A stretch of 64,000 nucleotides of DNA from Desulfofundulus australicus DSM 11792 (GTDB lineage: Bacteria; Bacillota; Desulfotomaculia; Desulfotomaculales; Desulfovirgulaceae), in assembly GCF_900129285.1 (NCBI RefSeq), contig NZ_FQUW01000004.1:62001-126000 (forward strand). The letters run 5' to 3'. The notes under the pieces were generated by a model that saw only the letters and a program-made list of their open reading frames with translations, was not told where the DNA came from and did not search any database. Of this stretch, positions 44,443 to 52,435 are shown one piece after another (the first letter of the stretch is position 1; the number at the start of each line of letters is the position of its first letter). The position numbers and the translations under genes are program-made.

Positions 44443-45921
44443 ATGAAAAAACCCCTGACGGTAAACAGCGCCTGGCTGATGTTCATCATGCTTTTTTTTC
44501 TGTCCATTATAACCATGCTCTTTGTGGTGGAATTCCGCTTCCTGAAGGGCATCATGAACGATTATGAAGAAACTATCCGCCAGGTGGCCATCAATAAAAC
44601 CAGCTTTTTCCTCAATAACCTGCAGGGAATCGCTGAAGGAGCCGCCCAAAAAGTTGACGGTCATGCTGACAGGAATGCCGCTTTAAAAGAGCTGCCCCTT
44701 TTTGACCACCGTATCACCGGTGCGTATATTCTGGACGCATCAGGGCGGGTGAAAAATCAAACAGGACCGCTGACCGGAGACCTGCCGCTGCCCAAATCCC
44801 GGTTACCCCGGCAGGGGTCCCTTATTCTTGGTGTACACACCGGTAACAACGGCCAGACGGTGGTCACCGTGGTCACCCCGCTGGAAAAAGACTGGCTGGC
44901 CCTGGACTTCAGCATTATGGACTTTCAACAGGAGCTCACCCAGGAATTCCTGGGCAACACCTGTAAGGTGGCCGTTTTTGCCGGCGGGAAGACCCCCGTG
45001 GTGTGGCCCTTTGAACGGGAACTGCTGGACCAGTTCAGCGGCCGGGAAGAAAAATTCTATGCCGGCCAGCTGACGTACGATGTTAGTTCCGTAACTGTGG
45101 GTGACCCGCCCTGGCAGCTGTATTTCTTCCTGCGGGAGAACAACTTTGATGCTTACCGCATCATTACCATCATGCTTTTGTTATTTGCCCTTTACTGCTG
45201 TCTTTATCAGTTTCTGGTGGAACTGTGGGGTGTCAACAGCGCCCGGACCTACTTTGAAAACATCGACTTTAATATTTTCAACCATGTACACGAAGGTGTA
45301 ATTATTTCCAACAACGCCGGGCGGATACTTTTTGCCAATCAGGCGGCCCACGATATTTTCAGCGCCAAGGGTCCCCTGAAGGGAGCAAAATTGAGGGAGG
45401 TACTGGGGCATATCGGGGACACCCCGGGTGAAAAAAATCGCTATGGTACCCTTACCCTGAAAACCGCCGACCGGCTCCTGGAAGCCATCCATTCGCCAAT
45501 TGTGAAAAAGGGCAAGGTACTGGGGGCGGTAACGGTAATAGGTACCGGGGGGCGGGAGGAAGAAACCTGCGGCCGCGTCCTCTGCCGCCTCATGGAAGCC
45601 CTGCCGCAGGGAGCAATTTACGTGGACCGCAACCACCGGGTAATCCAGGCCAATCTCATGGCCCGCTGTTACCTGGGCAGCATGGAGACGGGCATCAGCA
45701 TAGACGCGGTGGATCCCGAGCTGGCCGGATTTATTTACCGGAATATGGGTTCCCGATCCGTGAAAAGGGTCCACCTGAACTCCCGCAACCTGAACGGGGA
45801 AGTGATTTTCGTCTACGACGAGGAAGGGATATACGCCGGAACGCTGGTATTGCTGGAGGCTCCGGGACAGGAGGTCTATCCGGCCTCCACGCCGGAGCAG
45901 GCGGGAGCCAAAACCGGGTAG
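44443..45921 (+). CDS. Membrane sensor protein with PAS domain but no output domain
   Basis: A 492-residue protein with TM1 at about residues 10-30, a ~200-residue extracytoplasmic region that looks like a Cache-type sensor, TM2 at about 235-255, a PAS domain (VHEGVIISNNAGRILFANQAAHDIF, about 285-370) and a second PAS-like segment (MEALPQGAIYVDRNHRVIQANLMA). No kinase, cyclase, EAL, HTH or sigma-54 module follows. It lies 56 bases after the response regulator gene and may be an accessory sensor of the same system. Confidence 0.75.
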   Translation: MKKPLTVNSAWLMFIMLFFLSIITMLFVVEFRFLKGIMNDYEETIRQVAINKTSFFLNNLQGIAEGAAQKVDGHADRNAALKELPLFDHRITGAYILDASGRVKNQTGPLTGDLPLPKSRLPRQGSLILGVHTGNNGQTVVTVVTPLEKDWLALDFSIMDFQQELTQEFLGNTCKVAVFAGGKTPVVWPFERELLDQFSGREEKFYAGQLTYDVSSVTVGDPPWQLYFFLRENNFDAYRIITIMLLLFALYCCLYQFLVELWGVNSARTYFENIDFNIFNHVHEGVIISNNAGRILFANQAAHDIFSAKGPLKGAKLREVLGHIGDTPGEKNRYGTLTLKTADRLLEAIHSPIVKKGKVLGAVTVIGTGGREEETCGRVLCRLMEALPQGAIYVDRNHRVIQANLMARCYLGSMETGISIDAVDPELAGFIYRNMGSRSVKRVHLNSRNLNGEVIFVYDEEGIYAGTLVLLEAPGQEVYPASTPEQAGAKTG

Positions 45922-46026
45922 CTGGAACGCAAGACGGCTAATGGTTCCTCAAGGAACGCTGCGCGGAGGGCCGGGTATAAAAATGGCTCTACCGCACCCA
46001 ATTGGTGAACAGGAGGTTATGGTTTT

Positions 46027-46344
46027 ATGGTAAACTACCGGGTTACGGTAATACTGAAACTTCTGGAGGGAAACTTGCCGCTGGAGAAAATCCAGGGCCC
46101 GGTCCGGCCGGAAGACGTGCGCCAGCTGGGCGACTTCCTGAAGGAACGGCTGGAGCGGGTGGCCTCCATGATGGAGCTTTTACGGGAGAAGGGCTTCTGC
46201 TGCCGGGGCACCCGGAAAGCTGTCATCCTGGAAGGGTGCAGCCTGGAGGCATACCAGGTTAAGGAACTGCTGCAGGATCACGGCTTCAAACCCCATGAAT
46301 ATGAAATAAAGCTGGAATACACCCGCCAGTGGGGAATAATGTAG
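46027..46344 (+). CDS. Hypothetical 105-residue protein
   Basis: Not recognised. The protein is soluble, mixed alpha/beta, with two adjacent Cys (FCCRGTRK) near the middle. AGGAGG lies upstream of the ATG with suitable spacing. It follows the PAS sensor gene by about 100 bases on the same strand and converges on the Cys-rich gene downstream of dinB. Confidence 0.6.
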   Translation: MVNYRVTVILKLLEGNLPLEKIQGPVRPEDVRQLGDFLKERLERVASMMELLREKGFCCRGTRKAVILEGCSLEAYQVKELLQDHGFKPHEYEIKLEYTRQWGIM

Positions 46345-46392
46345 AAAAGGCGATCCGGAAGTAAGCACGAACACCGCCGGTCCGGCTTTTGC

Positions 46393-46683
46393 TTACCGGG
46401 GCCGGAAAAACCCGCAGGCAGGGTGCTCCGGGTTGCCCCGGGCAAGAGACGCCCGCAGACCTTCCCGGCCGGCCATCTTCAAAATATCCAGGGCGTGAAT
46501 TTTAAGGGGCACGCGCTTTTCCAGGGTACGGTAGCAGCGGATACCGGCCACACAACCGGGAAGACTCTTCCAGCGGCCCTGAATCTCCACCAGGAAGCAA
46601 CATTCCCCGCAGGTATGAGTGGCCTTCTCCCGCACTTCCGGCAGTATGACCCGGTGGCTCCATATTTTGCTGCCTTCCCTCAT
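46393..46683 (-). CDS. Small Cys-rich protein downstream of dinB
   Basis: The 96-residue protein has clustered Cys residues (HTCGECCFLVEIQGRW and PGCVAGIRCY), a likely metal site, and a basic C-terminal half. GGGGTGAGGAGG before the ATG is a strong ribosome binding site. It begins 19 bases after the dinB stop and probably shares its SOS-regulated transcript. No known family was recognised. Confidence 0.65.
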   Translation of the reverse strand: MREGSKIWSHRVILPEVREKATHTCGECCFLVEIQGRWKSLPGCVAGIRCYRTLEKRVPLKIHALDILKMAGREGLRASLARGNPEHPACGFFRPR

Positions 46684-46701
46684 GCCTCCTCACCCCCCGT
46701 T

Positions 46702-47937
46702 TTACCTGTCCCGGGGCATTTTCATTAGAAAAGACGGCGCCGTATCCGGCGGCTCCGCAGCATAAAACACCCCTGCCCGGGTGAGGGATACAGCCCGGAA
46801 GATGGCCTTCTCCCCGTACCGCTTCTTGATGTTGTCGCAGACCTGCTCCGCTTTCTGCCTCTTCTCCCTCTGGCCAAAAAGGGTGAGCTGTTCCGGCAGG
46901 CGGGCCGCCAGGCCCCCCAGGGCAAGCCCCACCAGGCGCACCGGCCACCGGGGGGACCAGTGCCGTTCCAGCAAGTCCATGGCGGCCCGGTGAATATCTT
47001 CAGCCAGGCTGGTGTAACAGGGCAGGGTTTTCCGCCGGGACAGCCAGTTAAAGTGGCTATCCTTCAGGGACAGGATTACCGTTTTGCCCGCATATCCCCC
47101 CGTCCGGGCCCGCCGGGCCACCCGGTCGGCCAGTTCCCACAGCACCACCCGGATCTCCTCACCCCGGTAATCCCGGGGGAGGGTGATTTGCTGCCCGATG
47201 CTCTTCACCTGCTTCAAGCTACCGGGATCCACGGGGCTGTGGTCGATACCCCGGGCAAAGAGCCACAGGGTTTCCCCGTAGACACCGAAACGTCTTTTAA
47301 GGATGTCCACCGGGAAACAGGCCAGGTCGCCAATGGTATGGATATTCAGCTTTCTCAGATGCTCCTCGTAACGGGGGCCCACGCCGAAAAGTTCCCTTAC
47401 CGGCAGGGGCCACAGGCGCCGGGGAACATCCTCGGGGGTAAGCACGGTAAGGCCATCGGGTTTTTGCAGCTCCGCCGCCATTTTGGCCAGGAGCTTGTTG
47501 GGGCCGATCCCCACGCTGCAGGTAATACCCACCTCCCGGCGGATGCGCTCCTTTAACTGCCGGGCGATTTCCACCGGAGAACCCAGAAGTTTATAGCAGC
47601 CGGTGACATCCAGGAAGGCTTCATCAATGGAAAAGGGCTCCACCAGGGGGGTGAAGTCGTGCAGGATGCGCAGGATGCGGGCGGAAAAGTCAACATAGAG
47701 TTCGTGCTGCGGCTTGATGAAAATTCCCCCGGGGCAGGCCAGGCGGGCCTCGGCCACCGTCAGGCCGGTCTTCACCCCTCTGGCCCGGGCTTCATAGCTG
47801 GCCGCCAGGACCACACCGTGGCGCCTGGCCGGGTCCCCGGCCACAATTACCGGCCTGCCCCGCAAAGCCGGATCCAGGGCCTGGTGGACGCTGGCAAAAA
47901 AGGCGTTCATATCTACCAGCATAATGGCCCGGGACAT
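46702..47937 (-). CDS. dinB: Y-family DNA polymerase (Pol IV, DinB)
   Basis: An error-prone translesion polymerase. The catalytic motifs are MLVDMNAFFASVHQ at the N-terminus, SIDEAFLDVTG (about residue 103) and the HhH region around VRELFGVGPRYEEHLRKL. The 411-residue protein ends without an obvious QLxLF clamp motif, though an internal EQLTLFGQ could serve. ATG at 47935-47937 has GGGAGG upstream. Two LexA-type boxes overlap its promoter. Confidence 0.95.
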   Translation of the reverse strand: MSRAIMLVDMNAFFASVHQALDPALRGRPVIVAGDPARRHGVVLAASYEARARGVKTGLTVAEARLACPGGIFIKPQHELYVDFSARILRILHDFTPLVEPFSIDEAFLDVTGCYKLLGSPVEIARQLKERIRREVGITCSVGIGPNKLLAKMAAELQKPDGLTVLTPEDVPRRLWPLPVRELFGVGPRYEEHLRKLNIHTIGDLACFPVDILKRRFGVYGETLWLFARGIDHSPVDPGSLKQVKSIGQQITLPRDYRGEEIRVVLWELADRVARRARTGGYAGKTVILSLKDSHFNWLSRRKTLPCYTSLAEDIHRAAMDLLERHWSPRWPVRLVGLALGGLAARLPEQLTLFGQREKRQKAEQVCDNIKKRYGEKAIFRAVSLTRAGVFYAAEPPDTAPSFLMKMPRDR

Positions 47938-47955
47938 AAGAAAACCTCCCGCACG

Positions 47956-48003
47956 GAACAAGCGTTCTAAGTCCATTTTAATTGGAACACCTGTTCCGGG
48001 CAA
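47956..48003 (-). promoter_or_regulatory. dinB promoter with two SOS (LexA) boxes
   Basis: On the minus strand TTGCCC (47998-48003) and TAAAAT (47975-47980) are 17 bases apart. One GAAC-N4-GTTC box (47985-47996) lies in the spacer; a second (47956-47967) covers the predicted transcription start. Both match the Firmicute LexA consensus. Confidence 0.85.
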
Positions 48004-48076
48004 GAGGTAAAATTCCCCTGCATTTAGCCCCACAGTCAACAAAATCCCCGGACAAAGCCCGGGGCTCAAAGCTACC

Positions 48077-48104
48077 AAAGCCGGTGGGCTGCACACCGGC
48101 CTTT
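48077..48104 (-). terminator. Hairpin terminator after the LysO-type genes
   Basis: AAAGCCGGTG and CACCGG(C)CTTT form a long stem just past the stop codon at 48115. Confidence 0.65.
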
Positions 48105-48114
48105 GCCCAAACTT

Positions 48115-48711
48115 CTACCACTTTACAATCAGAGGTACCAGAACCGGTACCAGGGAGGAAAGAATCATTCCGTTAACCAGAGCAATAATGGTGGTGTCCG
48201 CATCGGTAACCCGGGCAATTAAGGGCAGGGTGGTATCCATGGTGGTAGCCCCCCCGGGGGCGACCGCCACCAGATTGCCCATCCTGGCCGCCAGAACGGG
48301 TATGAGCACAAAGGCCATAAGCTCCCGGAACACGTTGGTCAGAAAGGCCAGCGCCCCCGCTTCTACGCTGTGAATTTTGGCCAGCAGGGCACCGGAAAGG
48401 CTGTACCACCCGAATCCCGCACCAATGGCCCCGGCCTCACGCAGGGGAAGGCCCAGAAACATGCCTCCCAGAACAGCCCCGGACAGGCTCCCCACCGCCA
48501 CCAGCAAGGGCAAGAACAGCGCCCGCAAACCCAGGATCCCGAGCCGCCGCCAGGTTTCCCTTTGCCTGCCCAGGTCGATCCCGGTACCCACCAGAATCAG
48601 GCAAAGGGCTACGGTGGTAACCAGATCCAGGTAAGGGATCCACAGATCCGGGATAACCCAGTGGCCGGCGGCAACCCCCAGGCTGACCGAACCTGTGATC
48701 AGCCAGGTCAC
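48115..48711 (-). CDS. LysO-family (lysine exporter) membrane subunit, C-terminal part
   Basis: A ~198-residue membrane protein with about six helices. It corresponds to the second half of LysO/YbjE (Lys_export family): LLVAVGSLSGAVLGGMFLGLPLREAGAIGAGFGWYSLSG is the conserved core. The GTG start at 48709-48711 overlaps the stop of the N-terminal gene in GTGA, so the two are translationally coupled. Together they make one exporter of lysine or a related compound. Confidence 0.85.
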   Translation of the reverse strand: MTWLITGSVSLGVAAGHWVIPDLWIPYLDLVTTVALCLILVGTGIDLGRQRETWRRLGILGLRALFLPLLVAVGSLSGAVLGGMFLGLPLREAGAIGAGFGWYSLSGALLAKIHSVEAGALAFLTNVFRELMAFVLIPVLAARMGNLVAVAPGGATTMDTTLPLIARVTDADTTIIALVNGMILSSLVPVLVPLIVKW

Positions 48712-49019
48712 CGGCTGTCCCCCCTTTTCTCCCCCTTCAAGACACCCGGTAGAAGGCACTCCGGCAACCGGGTGAAAAGGTAGACAAGCAACACGCTGCC
48801 CGCCACGCTGGCCCCCGCCAGGACCAGGGCACGTAAACCCATGGTGGGCAGGCTGTGCAGAACGGCATCGCTGGCACCCAGCTGCATCCCCATTGACCCG
48901 AGCAGCACAAAAAGGGCTGCCAGGGTTATTTTATGAACCAGCCTCACCCCGCGGGGAGATAGGGGACAGGCCCAGCCGATGAACACCCCGGCAGCCAGGC
49001 TTAATAAAACGAAACCCAT
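48708..49019 (-). CDS. LysO-family membrane subunit, N-terminal part
   Basis: A 103-residue protein with three or four helices, matching the first part of LysO (VHKITLAALFVLLGSMGMQLG). The split into two coupled genes is common in Peptococcaceae, so it is not a frameshift artefact. ATG at 49019. Confidence 0.82.
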   Translation of the reverse strand: MGFVLLSLAAGVFIGWACPLSPRGVRLVHKITLAALFVLLGSMGMQLGASDAVLHSLPTMGLRALVLAGASVAGSVLLVYLFTRLPECLLPGVLKGEKRGDSR

Positions 49020-49156
49020 CGCGGACCCCCTCTGGTTGTTGTTAACTTTAAGATACTATACGGGAGCTGCTGCTGTCCAGGGGTATTCAAATCCCGTTGG
49101 CTCGGGCCCGGCAGGCCAAAACAGGGGGTTTTCAAGATTTTCCCCACCCAAACCGG

Positions 49157-50008
49157 CTAGCCCGCCAGGGAAAGCCGGTGGAGCAGGGGGAAGGGATCGA
49201 CCAGGTGTTTTTTCAACCAGCCGGATGCCTCTCCCAGCCCCAGGGCCACGCCCATTAATTCGGTAAAATAAAACACAGGGATGTCTTCGTCAGCCGGACG
49301 GCGCATCTCCAGGTTATTCTGGCACAGGGGACAGGCAGTAACCAGGGCGCCGGCCCCGGCTTCCCGGGCGGCGGACAAAATCCGGGCCACCAGTTTTCCC
49401 ACCACCTCCGGCCGGGTCAGGGAAAGCCCGGCCCCACAGCAGGTGGTCTTATAGCACCAGGGAACCGGCTCCGCCCCCAGGGCGGCAGCCAGCTCATCCA
49501 GGGAAGCGGGGTCCTCGGCCCGGTCAAAGGGGCGTACTTCCGGGGGACGTACCAGCAGGCACCCGTAATAGCAGGCCACCTTCAGGCCGGCCAGGGGCCT
49601 GCGCACGGCCCGGGTCACTTCAGCATAACCCACCCGGTCCTTTACTATCTCCAGAAAGGAATAAATACGGACCTGCCCTGTATAGGAAAAACCGGCCAGC
49701 CTCTCCGCCCGGACCCTTTCGCCGGCATCATGCCTCATCTGGTAGTCGGCCCTGGACAGGCGGGTGTAACAGGCCGAACAGGGCACCACCAGGTCCCGCC
49801 CCTGCTCCTGGGCCAGGGCGATGTTGTGGGCCGCCAGGCCCAGGGCCAGATCCCTGTTAATCGCGTGGGCCGAGGAGGAACCGCAGCAGGTCCAGCCGGG
49901 CAGCTCCACCAGCTCCATTCCCAGGGCCCCGGCCACCGCCCGGGTGGAAAGGTTGTATTCCACCCCGGTGGCCTCCAGGGAACAACCGGGATAATAACTG
50001 TATTTCAT
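49157..50008 (-). CDS. hdrB: Heterodisulfide reductase subunit B (HdrB-like)
   Basis: HdrB holds two non-cubane 4Fe-4S clusters that reduce the heterodisulfide in methanogens. Both CCG domains are complete: CCGSSSAH...CSAC in the first half and CCGAGLSL...CPLCQNN in the second. The bacterial substrate is unknown. ATG at 50006-50008 has GAGGTG at good distance; the ATG two codons earlier is too close to it. It is the last gene of the hdrA-mvhD-fdhB-hdrC-hdrB operon. Confidence 0.93.
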   Translation of the reverse strand: MKYSYYPGCSLEATGVEYNLSTRAVAGALGMELVELPGWTCCGSSSAHAINRDLALGLAAHNIALAQEQGRDLVVPCSACYTRLSRADYQMRHDAGERVRAERLAGFSYTGQVRIYSFLEIVKDRVGYAEVTRAVRRPLAGLKVACYYGCLLVRPPEVRPFDRAEDPASLDELAAALGAEPVPWCYKTTCCGAGLSLTRPEVVGKLVARILSAAREAGAGALVTACPLCQNNLEMRRPADEDIPVFYFTELMGVALGLGEASGWLKKHLVDPFPLLHRLSLAG

Positions 50009-50071
50009 GGCCATGCACCTCTTCCCGGTAAGGTTTGACCGCTTCGGTTTGCTTTACGGTGCCGTTACCAT

Positions 50072-50641
50072 TTACCCCCGCCCGCCGGCCAGCTCAAAAA
50101 TCCGGCGCACCGCCGGGTCCTTTTTGAGGCGCGGCACCAGGGGCAGCTTGCCCCGCCGGAACAGCTGCCAGCCCAGCTTGGCATCCGCCAAAAGGCCGCC
50201 GGTCTTCAGCCTGTACTTCAGCATCAACATGGTTTCCTGCACCCGGCCGGTTGACCGGATTTCGTTTAAAAACAGGTTGTGAAACAGGGGGCTGATTTCA
50301 CCGTCCGGCACAATGCCGCGGGCAACGGCCATTTGCTTTAATGTATCCATCACTTCGGCCATACGGATGCCGTTGGGGCAGCGCAGGCCGCAGGTTTCAC
50401 AGGATGTACAGAGCCAGATGGTCCTGCTCTTCAATACCGCCTCCCGGGCGCCGTATTGAATGAGGCGCATAATTTCATTGGGGGTATAGTCACCCTCACG
50501 GGTGGGGTAACAACCGGAGGCACATTTCTGACACTGAAAGCAGAGCTCCAGGGGCTGGCCGCTCAAGCGGGCCACTTCTTCCCTGAAGGCCGCATCCACC
50601 GTTACCTTTCCGGCCGGAAGGTAAAGAGTGGCCGTGGCCAT
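50072..50641 (-). CDS. hdrC: Heterodisulfide reductase subunit C (HdrC-like)
   Basis: The 189-residue protein has two 4Fe-4S motifs, CFQCQKCASGCYP near residue 34 and CTSCETCGLRCPNG near residue 77, and a helical C-terminal part. It should pass electrons between HdrA and HdrB. ATG at 50639-50641 has GAGGTGA upstream. Confidence 0.93.
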   Translation of the reverse strand: MATATLYLPAGKVTVDAAFREEVARLSGQPLELCFQCQKCASGCYPTREGDYTPNEIMRLIQYGAREAVLKSRTIWLCTSCETCGLRCPNGIRMAEVMDTLKQMAVARGIVPDGEISPLFHNLFLNEIRSTGRVQETMLMLKYRLKTGGLLADAKLGWQLFRRGKLPLVPRLKKDPAVRRIFELAGGRG

Positions 50642-50682
50642 AAAATATTCACCTCGCATCAATTGCTGTACCGCGGCCGGCC

Positions 50683-51810
50683 TTACCGGGGTTCCAGCTC
50701 GTCCTCCCGGTAGGTGGCCAGGGGAGGCAGCTCATCCACGCTGGCACCGGGCACGTAGGAAAAGAGACCCTGCAGCTTTTCCCCGATGGTGCGGAAAAGA
50801 AGGGTCAGGGGAATCCTGCTGGGGCAACCGCTCTCACACTGGCCGCAGCCCACGCAGCTGACCCCCATGTGATGCATGCGCGTTAAATGATACAGCAGGG
50901 TGTCGGCGGGCAATTCCAGCCCGCCCCGGATTGCCGCCCGGTGCAGGTACCATGACGGTTCATGTTCAAAGAGGTTGCTGTCGAAAACGCATTCCCGGCA
51001 GACACAGAGGGGACAGACCTCCCGGCAGTTGTGGCAGCCCAGGCAGGGGGCCAGTTCATCCAGCAGCCGGTTGATATCCGCAGTGCGGGAGGCGAAGTCC
51101 CGGCACATTTCCTGCCCCAGTTCCCGGCGCTCTTTCCGCAGGGATTCTACCAGGGACTGCCTGGCCGCCGGCAATTCGTGCGGAACTAAAATGCTGCCGT
51201 CAAAGAGAGCATCCAGGTTGACCCGTTCATCGTCGCAGGCAATGTAGAGCTCCCGGTGAACATCACAGCCCACCCAGTGCAGGGATAAATGGGCACCGGA
51301 AGGAGATATGGCCTCGCAGATGGTACAGGCCGTTCTGATCTTCGTCCCGTTCAAGGCCGCCCTGCCGGAGCCGGCCGCCTGCGCCAGCCAGGCGCCGGTA
51401 TCCAGGCCCTCCTGCGCCAGCCGGTAATAATCGGCCGGTTCAAAGGTACCCAGGCAGTCCACGCCGATGATCAGCACCCGCTCCAGGGTAACCTGCTGCA
51501 ATTTGGCCATTTCCACCAGCGCCCTGATTTCACAGGGGCGCAAAACCGCCCCCACCTTGACCCCGGGATCCTGGAAGGCCAGCCTGCTCACAGCCCGGGC
51601 GGCATTGATAATGGCTACGGGGGCAAAGGGGTTTACACCGGACAGCCCATCGCCGGAGGTGACCAGGGCGGGTACCACCATGCGCCGGGAAGGCACTTCC
51701 CGGGGAACGATCAGGGCATCCACCACCCGCCGGTCCAGCAGGGTCCGGAAAAATTTTTCCGCGGCCTGCCGGGGAGAGCCGGCTTCAACTTGTAGCAGAG
51801 CTGTTTTCAT
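50683..51810 (-). CDS. FdhB/FrhB-like iron-sulfur flavoprotein subunit
   Basis: A 375-residue protein resembling the beta subunits of F420-type hydrogenase/formate dehydrogenase: an N-terminal flavin-type domain (AVLRPCEIRALVEMAKLQQV, IIGVDCLGTFEP) and a C-terminal ferredoxin part with CLGCHNCREVCPLCVCREC and CVGCGQCESGCPS. In the Hdr context it probably introduces electrons from NAD(P)H, formate or a ferredoxin into MvhD. AAAAAGGTGATGG precedes the ATG at 51810. Confidence 0.85.
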   Translation of the reverse strand: MKTALLQVEAGSPRQAAEKFFRTLLDRRVVDALIVPREVPSRRMVVPALVTSGDGLSGVNPFAPVAIINAARAVSRLAFQDPGVKVGAVLRPCEIRALVEMAKLQQVTLERVLIIGVDCLGTFEPADYYRLAQEGLDTGAWLAQAAGSGRAALNGTKIRTACTICEAISPSGAHLSLHWVGCDVHRELYIACDDERVNLDALFDGSILVPHELPAARQSLVESLRKERRELGQEMCRDFASRTADINRLLDELAPCLGCHNCREVCPLCVCRECVFDSNLFEHEPSWYLHRAAIRGGLELPADTLLYHLTRMHHMGVSCVGCGQCESGCPSRIPLTLLFRTIGEKLQGLFSYVPGASVDELPPLATYREDELEPR

Positions 51811-51845
51811 AAGCCATCACCTTTTTGCAGCGACCCATTGACCCC

Positions 51846-52343
51846 TTATATATCCCAGCGGCGGCGCAGGGGGTTGGGCCCCAGTTTTTTCAACTCATCA
51901 ACCATTTCCTGAACTGTTTCCGCAAACCGCTTGCCCTCGGAGGCGCTGATGAAGCGGAACCACACCCGCTCTTCCCCGATACCGAACTGCTTCAGGATGG
52001 CCTTTAAGGCTGCCAGGCGGCGCCGGGCCTTGTAATTGCCACTACCATAGTGGCAGTCACCCGGGTGTCACCCGCCCACCAGCACGCCGTCAGCCCCGTC
52101 CATGAGGGGGCGCAGGATGTACAGGGGATCCACCGAACCGGTGCACATAACCCTTACCAGGCGGATGTTGGGCGGGTACTGGATACGGGAAGTCCCGGCC
52201 AGATCGGCCCCCGCGTAGGAACACCAGTTACACACCAGGCCGATGATCCTGGGTTCAAAGGAAGATACCAGCTTCAAGCCGGGCTCCCGCCGCTCCTCTC
52301 CCACCGGCTCCGCCAGGGGCGGCTGAGAAAGCATCACGCTCAT
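51846..52343 (-). CDS. mvhD: MvhD-like iron-sulfur subunit, predicted selenoprotein (in-frame TGA)
   Basis: MvhD links an electron donor to HdrA through a 2Fe-2S cluster. The frame reads ...GLVCNWCSYAGADLAG...MCTGSVDP...GVLVGG, then TGA at 52068-52070, then HPGDCHYGSGNYKARRR and a normal C-terminus ending RRRWDI, stop at 51846-51848. In relatives the TGA position is Cys, and methanogen VhuD has selenocysteine there. A SECIS-like hairpin follows at 52037-52055. The full product would be 165 residues with Sec92; stopping at the TGA would lose about 45% of the protein. ATG at 52343 follows GGAGGAGG. No SelA/B/C/D genes are in the window. Confidence 0.88.
52037..52055 (-). promoter_or_regulatory. 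SECIS-like hairpin for selenocysteine insertion
   Basis: On the minus strand TGCCACTA-TGG-TAGTGGCA is a perfect 8-bp stem whose apex reads ATGGTA, with the G/U bases typical of bacterial SECIS loops. It begins 12 bases after the TGA; the apex is about 21-23 bases from it, as in E. coli fdhF. Confidence 0.75.
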
Positions 52344-52435
52344 GGAAAAACCTCCTCCAGGTTAATGTTTTTCAGTAGAAACGCCGGTTTTACAGCCGGC
52401 CATATCCCGAAAAGACCCGCGCCCGCAGGTACCCG

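Noticed and set aside
46345-46401. Hairpin GTAAGCA...TGCTTAC between the convergent genes as a terminator
   Set aside because: The loop is long and one arm overlaps the stop codon of the Cys-rich gene; support is too weak to annotate.
48708-48711. Split LysO as a frameshift mutation
   Set aside because: The GTGA overlap is a normal coupled stop/start, both products are complete domains, and split LysO genes are common in this group.
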